A DNA stretch of 64,000 bases from Whitmania pigra (Eukaryota > Annelida > Clitellata > Hirudinida > Haemopidae), in contig JAJTWR010000182.1 of NCBI GenBank assembly GCA_021613335.1, forward strand, positions 406,001 through 470,000, in the 5' to 3' direction. The notes under the pieces are model-generated. The model saw only the letters and a program-made list of their open reading frames with translations, had not been told where the DNA came from and ran no database searches. This document shows, one piece after another, positions 33,830 to 45,190 of the stretch (positions within the stretch are counted from its first letter, which is position 1; each line of letters begins with the position of its first letter). The position numbers were made by a program, and so were the translations under genes.

Positions 33830-34556
33830 TAATCATTTCTTCAAGGCTAGTGTCAGTTAAATCCAAGTGCCTAGAAAGGGTAAGGTAACTTTGCAACTCA
33901 CACATTTTCTCATCAAATCCAAAGAAACCCCAGCTTCAAGTTAAGAATTAATTACAGTTCAGATTTGCTTCAAATATTTTGCACACATATACCTTTGCAG
34001 AATGTATTGTGGGGCATGTGAATCACACTCAGATGACAACATTTTGTAGGTTGACATAAATTCTTAATACTTAATAGACATTTACACCCATTTTTGCTTG
34101 TCAACTTCTGAAGAATAACAAGAATAGATAAGCCTCCACCGAGCTGAAAACCATTCTTTAATTTTCTTGTCATATTTGTGGGCCATCACAAACTAACTTA
34201 TGGTTTATAGTAGAAGTATAAAGGGGTGACACCAAGTTTCATGGTAGATCCAAAATGCATCTTTATTCTCAATGTTACAATCAATGCATTTTTATGGTGC
34301 CTGCATCCTTTATCCTTAAGCATTGCTTAGAAACCATTACCAGCTACCCTCGAACAGAGAAAGCAACTTAAACCTCTTCTGTTCGCAATCAAATCGCTTA
34401 TTTAAACAAACGAAAATCAACAAAACAAGTTTTAGACGTTACTTATTAAAATCACCAGAGAACCTCAAGTTTAATATTTTGATACATAATGATATTAACA
34501 AGGGCATCGGAAAAAACAAAAGCCAACAAATTAAAACATGTTCAAATCGAAGACTT
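33830..34556. other. Intergenic DNA, 3' flank of the TBP-like gene
   Basis: No gene seen. A minus-strand AATAAA is present near 34262. Confidence 0.35.
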
Positions 34557-35138
34557 CTACTGGATGTTGATCCCAGGCAGTGAGGATATGTTATTCAGAG
34601 AATTCCACAAAAGTACTGTAGAAGGACCCGTCAGTCCGACACAACCGTTATTTTTTATTTTAATTGTCACACCAGCGATAGTCGCCACTGCTTCGTTGTT
34701 TTTGATCACGAACCCACGTCCCGACTGAGTGATGAGATCCAGGTCTGCGGTATGGCCAATCTTGGTTTTTCCGTATGTTCGAAATTCAGTAATCTGGTCG
34801 ACTTCGACAGTTGGTTGATAATGATTAAGGGTCAAGACACCTACTACATGATGTCCTGCTTGCCTCGCTTGATCCAGACTTTTTGCACTTGTTATCGTGC
34901 AGATTCCGCGTGCCGTGACGATGGATACGACTATATTGTTGGTGATCGCTCCATCTCTTCCTAAGAAAGGCAACATGATGTTTTCCCTGAACGAATTTGT
35001 CATAGGAATGTATTGAAGTCCGGGAACAGTAGACGCCAGTTCATGGGTGCGAACGTCGATACCCAATGAACATTTCACGCTCGTCGATATGATTTTGAAG
35101 TTATTTTGAAGAATCTGCAGATTGTCGACGAACGCCAT
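34557..35138 (-). CDS. Divergent TBP-fold protein (TBP-related factor-like), intronless
   Basis: One frame of 193 residues starting at MAFVDNLQIL (ATG at 35136-35138; a TTG further up is not a credible start). By eye it has the twofold pattern of the TBP saddle. Half 1: FKIISTSVKCSLGIDVRTHE, matching the strand ahead of the first helix in TBP, then VVSIVTARGICTITSAKSLD and a helix, as in LIFSSGKMVCTGAKSEE of TBP. Half 2 ends VTIKIKNNGCVGLTGPSTV plus a helix, like LQIFSTGSITVTGP of TRF2/TBPL1. The phenylalanines that wedge into TATA DNA are not retained. If correct, it would be a transcription factor without TATA binding. The match is by motif only, and a non-TBP protein with a similar beta-beta-helix layout is possible. 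Confidence 0.5.
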   Translation of the reverse strand: MAFVDNLQILQNNFKIISTSVKCSLGIDVRTHELASTVPGLQYIPMTNSFRENIMLPFLGRDGAITNNIVVSIVTARGICTITSAKSLDQARQAGHHVVGVLTLNHYQPTVEVDQITEFRTYGKTKIGHTADLDLITQSGRGFVIKNNEAVATIAGVTIKIKNNGCVGLTGPSTVLLWNSLNNISSLPGINIQ

Positions 35139-35197
35139 TTCGATCGAAACAAAGGCAGACAACTAAATGGCGCGTACTTATTAGCCTAGTCTAGAGT

Positions 35198-35203
35198 CAC
35201 GTG
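35198..35203. promoter_or_regulatory. Palindromic E-box upstream of the TBP-like gene
   Basis: CACGTG in a GC-richer patch (TAGAGTCACGTGAACGCAG) about 60 bp before the start codon, in otherwise AT-rich DNA. A plausible binding site for bHLH factors; no direct support. Confidence 0.3.
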
Positions 35204-35487
35204 AACGCAGCTTTAAAATCATTGGATGATTCAAATTCTATAAAGTAAAAATGTAATACCTGATTACAAATGAATTTAATTTATATTTTTTTAATGTTTA
35301 AATATATTATATAACACGGCGATTATCATTAATACTGTAAATAATATTTAATGCCCAGAAAAAAGATCTAGCCAATGAATTATTTTCAAACTGTAAATAA
35401 CAATTTTTAAAACAATCATTAATATGTCTAATGGATTAAATTACTCGTTTGAGATCAATGGCGGGTCTGGAACACTTTGGTGGAAAC

Positions 35488-35668
35488 AGTGGGCGGATTT
35501 AGGGGAGTGGGGCAAAGCCATTAAAATTTTGATTTCATTCGTTCAAATACATTTTTTAAATTTAAATTAATTTTTTTATAATTTTTATTTTGTAATATAT
35601 CTGCTTAATTTTTTCTTATATTTTCCAAATGACGGAGAGGGCTATGCCTCCCACCTAAATCCGCCCTT
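35488..35668. mobile_element. Small inverted-repeat element (MITE, about 180 bp)
   Basis: Left end GGGCGGATTTAGGGGAGTGG and right end the complement of GGGCGGATTTAGGTGGGAGG, with a shared inner GGC(A/T)AAGCC-like block. The terminal 13 bases match exactly. I could not find a convincing target duplication. The element lies inside or beside the repeat also seen at 5374-5403. Confidence 0.5.
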
Positions 35669-35999
35669 GTTTGAGCTGTCTCAATTACCACAGCTTCAAA
35701 CTTTGGTTTGCGCACAATCTCACCCCTACAACTTTTTCTATAAATTTGATCTACTCGAAACAATAAAATTTAATTCCATTTCAAATATGAATTATAAATA
35801 AACTGTGTTATATAAACACATTCAAGTTGTCATCAGCAATGCTTTATAAATCATTTAGGATTTGGCCGATGGCTCAATGAAAACGTTGTTATTTTTCCTT
35901 CAATTAACTTGATAAAAATTAGACCACTAGAATAGCCATCCATGGGTATGGAGATATTAAAAACAGTAACTCCAACAATGCCAAGAACTAGGTATCGAG

Positions 36000-36919
36000 C
36001 AGTGATGCCGATTACCTAAGTACACGAGTACTTAAGTACATTTGTTGTACTTGAGTATTTATACTTAAGTTCTTTCACGATTGTATTTGTACTTTAAATA
36101 CATTTTTAGTACTTATTAATAAGTACATTTTAAGTACTTTTAAATTTAAAAAAAAAAATAAAAGTCCTAATCTATTGATTTCTAATCTTTGGCGTTTCCT
36201 TTACTATGTGCCTGCCTCTTTGTTGGAACTCTGAATTTAACAGTTATAGAGCCATTTATGATACGAAGGACAAAGTTAATATCGTGATGGAACAATTGCA
36301 GCTGCCAAAGTTCAGCTCTCAAGACTTCATTTTCTTGAAGGAATGGATTGAAGTAATGAGACTAATTGCACAAGCTCTGGATAATTTACAAGAAAAAGAT
36401 ACATCTGGAGCTTATTTTGGTTCCATTCTGCCAACAATACAACAAAGGCTTAATTCAGCTTCATCGACCTATGTTGCAAGTTTAATAATAGCTATTCAGG
36501 CTGGAATGCAGAAAAGGTTCGAACATATTTTGAAATTTGAGAACATAGCAATAAACTTCAAGATAGCTTTTATAATTGCTGCTGTTCATCATCTGCACCT
36601 GTTGAAAGACTATTCAGTCAAGATGGTCTTATACTGACTCCTCAGCGTAACAGACTCTGTGACAAATATTTTGAAACACTGCTTCTTTAAAAAAAAAACA
36701 ACAATTTTTTTGATAAATGTAAATTCTGTTACACTTGTCTTAACATTGTATTGAAAAACTAATATTATTTCTGATCAATGAAAGTCCCCAAAAGTACTTG
36801 TACTTATGCTTAAGTACATTGACTACAACGTACTTGTACCTGTACTTATAAGTACCTTCAGCCTCAAGTACTTTGTACTTATACTTAAGTACAGTTTTGG
36901 AGTACTCACGGCAACACTG
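36000..36919 (+). mobile_element. hAT transposon, 920 bp, with perfect 8-bp target-site duplication
   Basis: Identical octamers GTATCGAG flank it at 35992-35999 and 36920-36927. The ends are CAGTGATGCCG and, inverted, CAGTGTTGCCG. Both subterminal regions (about 36015-36140 and 36790-36905) are packed with AAGTAC/GTACTT words, often as the palindrome-like TACTTAAGTA, likely transposase-binding sites. The interior holds a transposase C-terminal remnant. Confidence 0.9.
36206..36700 (+). pseudogene. hAT transposase remnant
   Basis: Open block of 143 residues with SSQDFIFLKEWIEVMRLIAQALDNLQ and SGAYFGSILPTIQQRL, the typical region of ZBED-type hAT transposases just before the dimerisation domain. 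After the stop at 36637 the line continues in another frame as RLFSQDGLILTPQRNRLCD (from about 36608), which is the start of the conserved C-terminal part. The element thus carries a frameshifted, N-terminally truncated transposase. Confidence 0.65.
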
Positions 36920-36929
36920 GTATCGAGTA

Positions 36930-38225
36930 CAAACGAGAACTTATTAGCCAAATTGGTTTGACTGCGAACCTCACAATTACAAGAGAAAGAAATGAAAACT
37001 ATGGCAGTTGTAACACAAAATCTTCAAAATGAAGGACATAATGAACTCAATGAAGACATTATCCAAAACTACAATTTCAAATTTACAATAGCTAAATGTT
37101 GATCAATAATGAAATACAATCGTTTATATCTATATACAGGGGTCGCAGATTTCCATCATAATATAGGGTGAAACCCCAAAAGCAATTTTGATTCTGAAAT
37201 TTGGCAAATAGTAATTTATGAAATAGGGGATAGAGTCGCCAATGAATTGTGAACAAAAACTCAGAAGCAAAAGTTGAAGGCACCTCTTAGAGAGGACTCG
37301 ACTGAATTGTTTGCTTTTGGAAAGTGGTTAAGCCGAGTGGTTCTATTTTAGCTGAATAATGGGCACACGAACTCATTAATATATTTTAGTAATTTTTCTA
37401 TGATTAATATTTAGGATACCATTTATCGAGAGGTCGACTCACGAAGAATTGCAAAAATGTGCCACCATTTATTCTGGAGACTTATTACCATCATAGTATG
37501 TCGCATGTTCTAATTGTTATTATTTAAGTAAAAGTAAATTAATGGCAATTTCACGTCATAGGTTAATTGAAAACAAATGTTGTTTATTTACCGAAATATT
37601 TGGATATCGATTGGAAATGTTAAGTCTAATTTGTGCGGTAGTTTTTAAAAATTACTCTCTTGGATCTAACGTTTCGTGATGTCTTTCCGATAAGTTCACA
37701 CTGATTACATAAAATTAAAAAGCAATAAATCGAGAAATGATCTGATCAGAGTTAGCCGTAAAAGGTTTTTCATAAAGAGCACATGACAAAATATGTCATC
37801 CATTGAGATAATAGCAGCCTCGCAGCCTCTGCTGAGTCTTTGGGCTTAAGAGAAGGGCCACGTGAGTTTAAATTGTTGGTTGTCTTGTCACGGGTATGTT
37901 GTTGAGTTTTAAAATTGGCGATGGATTTAATAACATTTGCGTAAAGCAATCGGATGAAAATTATTTAAAGAAGTTTATATATTCATAAAATGTATGTGGA
38001 CGATTGTGGATAGTATCTTTATTTTAAAGACAGACTGATAAAACATTTACGAAGATTAGTTAGTAACTCTCGAGGATTGTAACCTAAGAGAGAACGATGT
38101 CATTGTAAGATAAGCATCGGGAATTGCGGCGTTTCTGTAACGTAGCATGATTTTTAGTTATACCGTTGTTACATGATTCGAATTAAATCATAGGTGTCTC
38201 TCGCCGAATTGATATTTATCAACAT
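36930..38225. other. Intergenic DNA upstream of the OATP gene
   Basis: No gene seen. A CAG at about 38230-38232, seven bases before the OATP start codon, looks like an acceptor, so a noncoding first exon probably lies somewhere in this interval. Confidence 0.4.
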
Positions 38226-38237
38226 TTATCCAGGAAC

Positions 38238-41200
38238 ATGAAAGCCAACACTATGGCAGAGGAAGTGCCTAAGGAGGCAGCAGTCGGAGTTTCTGAAGAA
38301 GGAAAAGAGGTGGACTTGCGTTATGGTTTTTGTGGCTGGAAGCCAAAAGGTCTCCAAGTATTGAACAACATCAAAGCTGCCGTATTCTTTATATCTCTTG
38401 CCAACTGCTTGCAAAATGCAGCCAATGGACTTCTTGGAGTATCCATATCAACGCTCGAAAAGAGATTCAGTTTTTCCAGCTTCACAAGCTCCATTATAGC
38501 CAGTTCCTACGAGTTTGGACAAGTTCCGGCCATCATTTTAATCATGATATTTGGTCACAGGTGAGCTTTTTATATTTTATAAAATATTTAAATTACACGA
38601 CGGAACTTTGATTTTGTATGAGTAGTTAAATTGGTGTGACTGATGTTGTTCGATGTTAATCAGACTAATGATGTTGCTTCTCATTGGTTGGCAAAATAGC
38701 TTAAAACATAAACTTTCAATAATCTATAATTTACTGATAAAATTAGTCAAATGAGTGTTAGATGATATCTTTTTAAAGCACTCTTGACTTTTGATCTCGT
38801 AACTCTTAAGGCTAAAATCAGAACGTTTCCATTGAGTTCTTGTTTAATTTCTGATGAATCTTAATTTGTAATGTGTGTTGATCTCTTTTGTATTCAATTT
38901 TTTTTTAAATAATGTATTGAAGTAATGTCATGCTGATACCATAAATATGAATTTTTAGAAGTTATCTTGTCATGAATTGTAAAATATTGTGCAGAATATT
39001 AAATAAGTTGTTCAATGAAAACATTATTTGTCTAAAATATGTTTTTCTTTCAACATTTTTAAATATAGATGAGCAGGACGATGCATAACGAATTAGCTAA
39101 TCTCATTTTTAAACAATCAAGTTCTCGTGTTTAGTTGAATTCATTTTTAAGTTTTTATCACGAGTGTTTCTCTCTTGAGCTGAATTGTACTTGTCTAAAA
39201 TGATATGCAGACATCCTGGATGCAATAAGATGATTGTGATTATAAAAAAATTCCTATAAACACAAACTGGGATATTAAGAATGTTTTTTTTTTTCAGTAA
39301 TAAAATTAAAAAAAGTAATAAAATAAAAAATGCAGTATGATGTTTTTATTTTTATGGAAAGCCATATTGGCATTAATATTCCCTCCTATTTTCATCAGAA
39401 TATGAATACATATTCATATTATATACTATCTTCAGGCTCTTTTACACAAATTTTTATCTTCCAAGGCATTATTCCACAATATCCTTGCAAATGAACGTAC
39501 AATTTCAATAATGTCATTTAAATTGTTTTTCAAATTGTACTTGATGCGTGGCTTTCCTTAAGTAGTTATTCGCATTAATGTTCATCCCATTCATTTGATA
39601 AGAGGACTGATTAGTTATAGCCGGAGCACGAACTTGAACCACTTTATTTCTCTGACCAAGAAAATCAATCAATTTACATTTTCTGGAATTAACTAATTAC
39701 ATTAATGATAAATTTGAAATTATCATGAATTAAACAAAATTGGTATTTTGGGAATGTTTATTGTTTGGTCTAGATTTATAGTATCTATTACCTGATCACA
39801 ATATGACACTTGTTGTAATACGACATTGTAGGGTTGTTAATAGGTTAATTCGTACCAACTAATAATAAAATATGATCACTCTTTATCATCAACAGAATAC
39901 ACAGGCCTCTCTTCTTTGGTTTAGGGATGTTGAGCGTCGGCGTCGGATGTTTGTTGTTCTTCGTGCCTCAGTTTCTCCTTCCGATCTATGTTCCCTCCTT
40001 CCTCAATTCGGACACGGACAAGATCGAACTGTGCACGATTAATAAAACCGAAGTAGAAGATTACCAGTCTTGTTCGTCGGACGAGAGTGGATACTTGAAG
40101 TACCTGCCGATATTTGCCGTCGGAAGGTTCCTCATAGGGTTGGGCGCAACCCCGATTCTGACGGCCGGAATAACGTACATCAACGACTGTGCCACAAAAG
40201 AAGACTTTGCCGTTTATTCGGGTTCGTGTTGTTCTTGTCGTGCTGATCTTAATTTTGTCCACTCGGTTTATATTCTGGAATCTGATAAGATTTCATTTTT
40301 GTCATCGTCATGGCCATAGTGGAGACATGTGTGACATTTTGTTCCATAAATTGTTTTCTATTAAAATTATTTTAGTTTGGAGACCTTTTTAAAAGTACTT
40401 AAGTTGTAATTGATTTTTCTGTAGGTATTTATAGTGCCATGAGCATTGTTGGACCAGGCATAGGAGTTCTGGCTTCTAGTTTACTACTAAACGTTTATGT
40501 TGACTTCTACAGAGTGGATGTGGAAAGGTTAGGGAATAATTTATTATTTTTAAAATATCAAACGCTTCTTAATTAATTTCTTTTCTCAATCGTGATGGTT
40601 GATCGAAAGACGAACTCATTCCGTGCGAGATGGAAGTTGCCAAGTTATATTAATAAATTATCTCAATAATAACTCGAATATTAATTATTATTATGGGAAT
40701 GCACCGACAATGACGAAGGATCGTTTATTTGTTTCAGCCTCGGATTCGACGACGGCGACCCGAGATGGGTCGGGAACTGGTGGCTGGGTTACATATTCCT
40801 CTCGGGCTTCTGCATTTTATCTGCCATCCCACTTTTTGGATTTCCTAATGATCTGCCAGGTAGTCATCTTTTTAAACATAATTTGCAGAAATAATTTTTT
40901 ATTATTATTACATGTTGGTGTTATTATTGCTAAATAATTGACTTATTTTTATTACAAACTGAAGGAGCAAAAGCAATGAGAATAGAATATGAAAAGACTG
41001 CCGTGGGATCTTATGTCAGCGGAGATAGGGTTCCAACATCATTATTGAAGAAGATTTTGAAGATATTTAGAATTCGTCCATACATCCTCACCTGCATCTT
41101 CTGTGCGAGCGAGATGTTCGTCATCATCGGCTTCAACTCATTCGGACCGAAAGTATTCGAGAACCTGCTGAACATACCTCCGCACGTGTCTGGAATCGTT

Positions 41201-43428
41201 TTTGGTGAGACGTCCGTCGTTTTTCTATTTTCTGTTTCTTCCTTTGCCAGTTTAAGTACTGGGATTTCAAAAGTAAATCAATGCAACCCAAAAGGACAGT
41301 CTTGAGGGAAATTATTTATTTGTTTGTTCATCTGCTTTGAACAATTAATAACAAAACAAACTCTCGACTCAGGTTTGGTTTTGCTTCCTGCCGGCATGGT
41401 GGGAACCATACTCGGAGGGATCATCATCCAAAAGTTTCGTTTGCCCTGCGAGACGATCATCCGCGTCCAGACGGTGCTCACCATCGTGACTCTGATGCTT
41501 CTGCCATCCCTTCTCATCAACTGCAAGCCAATTCCTTTCTCGGGGATAAATACCGGGGTGGAAAACGTAACCGCTGCAAGGTAGATGTTTTCAACTTGAT
41601 GATGTATGTGTGGTAATTTCTTGTGTATTCTTGGTAATCATTCGACATCCTCCGAGCTTTGCATAAAGTCATTGTTGGATGCAGTTTGACATTTTTAAAG
41701 AGTTAAAATTAAACTCATCATGTTACTCTGAATTTTATTTTTGTAATTATAATTTATAAATAGATATATTTAGATATATTTATATCAATTTGCAATCATG
41801 TTAAATTTTTACTTTCACAAAATTTAAATGAGACAGGTTTATATTACCTTTCATGAGTTCTGTCTTTATAGTTCTCTACAATTTATGAATATTATTCACT
41901 ACAACATGCAGAGTTCTGAGATTTGTTGAGTAATAGAAACATTGTTTTTTACTCCCTTCTAGTCGCTTGGACATGACATGCAACATCGACTGCTCGTGCA
42001 CCGAAGACACTTATCGACCGATCTGCGACAAGAACGGAATGCAACACTTCTCTCCTTGTTTTGCCGGATGCCAGGACATGAAGTACTCCGAAACGTTGAA
42101 TACCCACGTAAGGATTTCCATGCATTTGGAAATGCGGATGGTGATGATAATGATACTTACGAACCCATACAGGAATTGTACAATTGCTCCTGCTTGGCGA
42201 GTTTTTACCAGCCCGGAGTGCCCGATGCTTACAACCGGCAGTGCGAGGCGGAAACGTGCATGGATGCCATCGTATTCCTTCTGTTGTTTGCAATCGTGGT
42301 TTTCCTGATGTTCGTCTGCTTCACCATGAACATCTCGATCATGCTCAGGTTGGATTTATTTAGTTTACAAAAAAATAATAATAATTTAGTTTTTAACCTG
42401 TGAAATAGAGTATTTTTCACATGTCTCCTGGTCACTCAACATTGAGATGTGATTAGAATGAACCTTTGAATAGAGTTTGTTTTTCCTAAAACATTTTTAT
42501 ACCTAAATATATACCTATACAACACATAAAAGGAGGAATAGGAGAATGCAGTTTCATCTTTAATGAAGTAATTAATCACACTAAGTTGAATTCATCTTTC
42601 AATTTTTAGCAGTTTAGTGTTTTTCTTAACAGAATGAATTATATGATTATCAGTCAACTTGATTAGAATCAAGTACAAATGTCTTCTCTATAGAAACAGC
42701 TACTTTAAGTATTATTTGTTTAGTGCAAATGATGTTCGATCAAAGACAATATTCTTGCATCAAGAAGTTTCAAAGTGTCATTCTCTTCTTGTGCAGGAAA
42801 TAAACTGCACGTGACACTTCTTCTTAATCCATGACATGCATCCCAGTCATGCAGAGATTTAGTTATTTTTATATATTTAGCAATAAGGTTTACAAAAATG
42901 TTTAAGTGGGTGTCTAGTGTGTGTGGAATCACTTTATATTCTAAGACATAAGAATCTTCTGGAATCCTGAATTATGAATGTTATTGATTTTAGAGTCGTC
43001 AGATCAAATCAGGCCACAATTGCTGTTACCATCCAAGCTTTGGCTACAAAACTCCTCGGTAAGGATCCCAATATTTTTCCAGTTTCTAAAGAACTAACGT
43101 TCTAAATGCAAATTTATTTAGTTTCACTTGCAAACCATCGATAATAACATTCTGATTCATCCTCGAAGGAACGATTCCCGCTCCCATAATGTTCGGCATG
43201 GCCATCGACTTGAGCTGTGCCTTGTGGGAAAGCAAGCCCTGCGATTCCGGAGAATCGAAATGTGCCTTCTTCACCTCCATGTTGTCCAGGAATGTCCTCT
43301 TCATCTGCATGCTGCCGAAAATAGTCGCTTGCATATCGATGATTGCCCTCAGTATAATCTACAAGCCTAACACGAGAAGGAAAGCTCTTTCCGTGTCTCT
43401 GTCGCTGAGCGACATGTCGATGCTTTAG
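38238..43428 (+). CDS. SLCO: Solute carrier organic anion transporter (OATP)
   Basis: Ten coding exons in consistent phase: 38238-38560, 39896-40221, 40425-40527, 40738-40859, 40965-41204, 41373-41580, 41963-42107, 42173-42348, 42994-43058 and 43169-43428, giving 655 residues. Landmarks: an N-terminal cytoplasmic part, then NNIKAAVFFISLANCLQ and IIASSYEFGQVPAI helices; the OATP superfamily signature as DPRWVGNWWLGYIF in exon 4; the large extracellular loop with a Kazal-like Cys module (CNIDCSCTEDTYRPICDKNG, exon 7, plus CSCLASFY in exon 8); and the last membrane helices with an acidic/Ser tail. Twelve membrane segments are expected. The family moves amphipathic organic anions (steroid conjugates, thyroid hormones, eicosanoids) across the plasma membrane; the substrate here is unknown. 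The donor after exon 2 (GTTCGT) is weak. Poly(A) signal at 44107-44112. Which SLCO subfamily it belongs to is not settled. Confidence 0.92.
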
Positions 43429-43439
43429 GCCTCCTTTTC

Positions 43440-45000
43440 AAAAAGCAACTCGAATGTTAGTTGAATGCATCGATTTAATGCACCGTATTGTTGGAATGAG
43501 TCACAATTTCTGGTGCATTTCAATGTTTTGAATGTATTTTGTATTGCAGTATTACATGTAAACTGGCGTCCTCTGTGTTGCGCATTTTTGCTTACAAAAT
43601 TGTGGTAACTTGAAATATTGTATAAAATGAAAGTTATTTTTTAATTTATGCAGCATTGTATTTTACTGGAAATCTGTTTCATCTTTGGTTTACAATTATT
43701 TCGTGATCAAATTGAAGTTTTTTAACATTATCTCGTGCCTTTAATTAGCAAAGACATTTAGAAGAGATTTTAAAGTATTAAACTCCAGCAGCAGACAGAA
43801 TTATTTGGTTGCAAATAATCAATGTACATTTCAATACAGTCTGCTTGCTGAATCTGGAGATTTTTTTTGATTTTTTTCATTTATAATCACGAGTCTAAGG
43901 GCATTTTTGTGTGTCATTCGCTTCAGTTTTAGAGTTTATTTTTGTGAGGAAATTAAAACTTTCTGGTGCTTCAACTGAGTGATGCTCACCCCATTTTCAC
44001 TTTGACTTTCAAAAAAGAACAGATTGCTCTAAATATTTTGTTAATTGAATAAGTGTGGCTTAAAAGACTAGATTTAATGCCCTTGCTTTACAAGTCTGGT
44101 ATGTCAAATAAAAATCCATTGGAATGCAATAAATCCAATTTATACATTTTTAACATTTGCATTACTCTTGTTGCTTTGCATCCCTACTACTATGTTCATC
44201 TATATTCTACGATTAAACTATAGGAAATCTAACAACTTGGGAGAAGATTGATTGACCAAACGTAATAGCTTATCTACTTGGGGATTGACAATAATTAAAG
44301 AACATACATCGAGATGCGTTACAAAAATCAACTTGATCGAGCTCTGTTTGCCGAGCAAAAATTTGCATTTTATTTTGCATTACGTCCGACAGCGTCATGA
44401 TGCTACCAGATGCAACCCTCAGCTAGCTTTATTTGGTTAAAGTCCGCTGCATAACAAATACGATTTGGAAATCGCTAACGACGATACTTTTGCTCTTAAA
44501 AACATCAACGCGCTTACACTGAAAGATGATTGTTAGAACACACGTGTGTAACATTGACATCGTTCGCTTAGCAATGTTATGGCAAGTTTATCTGTGCATT
44601 TTCGAATGCTGTTGCCTGTTAAACTGCAAAACAGTCAACTCGCATGAGGAGAATGCCAGTGTTTAGAGATTACATGCCCACAGAACATCCAAAATCACTT
44701 CGCCCATCAAGAATTTAGGTTTACATCAATAAACTCCAGTAGAGCATCTAACAGACCTGTAAACTTTTTTCTAACCCATATTTAGCTAGCTATTCAGGTC
44801 ACAGCTTATTGCTTGCTCAACAGCAATGTTAGCTCAGGTCTTACATTGTATTGTGTAATTGTATCAATGGGTGCAAGAAAAAGAAGCGGCCTGCTGAAAA
44901 GAGAACTTTGCAAATATGAAATTTAAAAGAGAATTTCTATTGATTTTGATTTTTAAAAAGTAAATTTATTCTTGTGATCTTATTTGTTTTTAATGTCTTC
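43440..45000. other. OATP 3' untranslated region and intergenic DNA
   Basis: AATAAA at 44107-44112 could end the OATP transcript about 680 bp after the stop codon. No other gene is supported up to the UMPS start. Confidence 0.45.
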
Positions 45001-45002
45001 AT

Positions 45003-45059
45003 GTTGTCCCCGTGCTATTCAATCAATCTTTTATTGAAACGGGCGTAAATAAACCAACA
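45003..45059 (+). mobile_element. Short 3'-end fragment of the plus-strand LINE family
   Basis: GTTGTCCCCGTGC followed by GAAACGGGCGTAAATAAACCAAC parallels GTTGTCCCCGTCC and GAAATGGACGTTAATAAATAACCAAC at the 3' end of the element at 1-1135, with similar spacing, and it also runs into simple repeats (TAA, CAT, TA at 45060-45137). It is a severely 5'-truncated insertion. Confidence 0.5.
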
Positions 45060-45190
45060 GTAATAATAATAAAAATAATTATAATCATCATCATCACTAC
45101 CTTGATATATATATATATATATCAATATATATATATAGGTTAAAATTCGATTGAAATCTTCGGTAGGTCGGGAGGTCATTCCAGATAAGC

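Noticed and set aside
34557..35138. eIF6 as identity of the intronless ORF
   Set aside because: It lacks the repeated pentein segments of eIF6 and the start does not match; the TBP-type pattern fits better.
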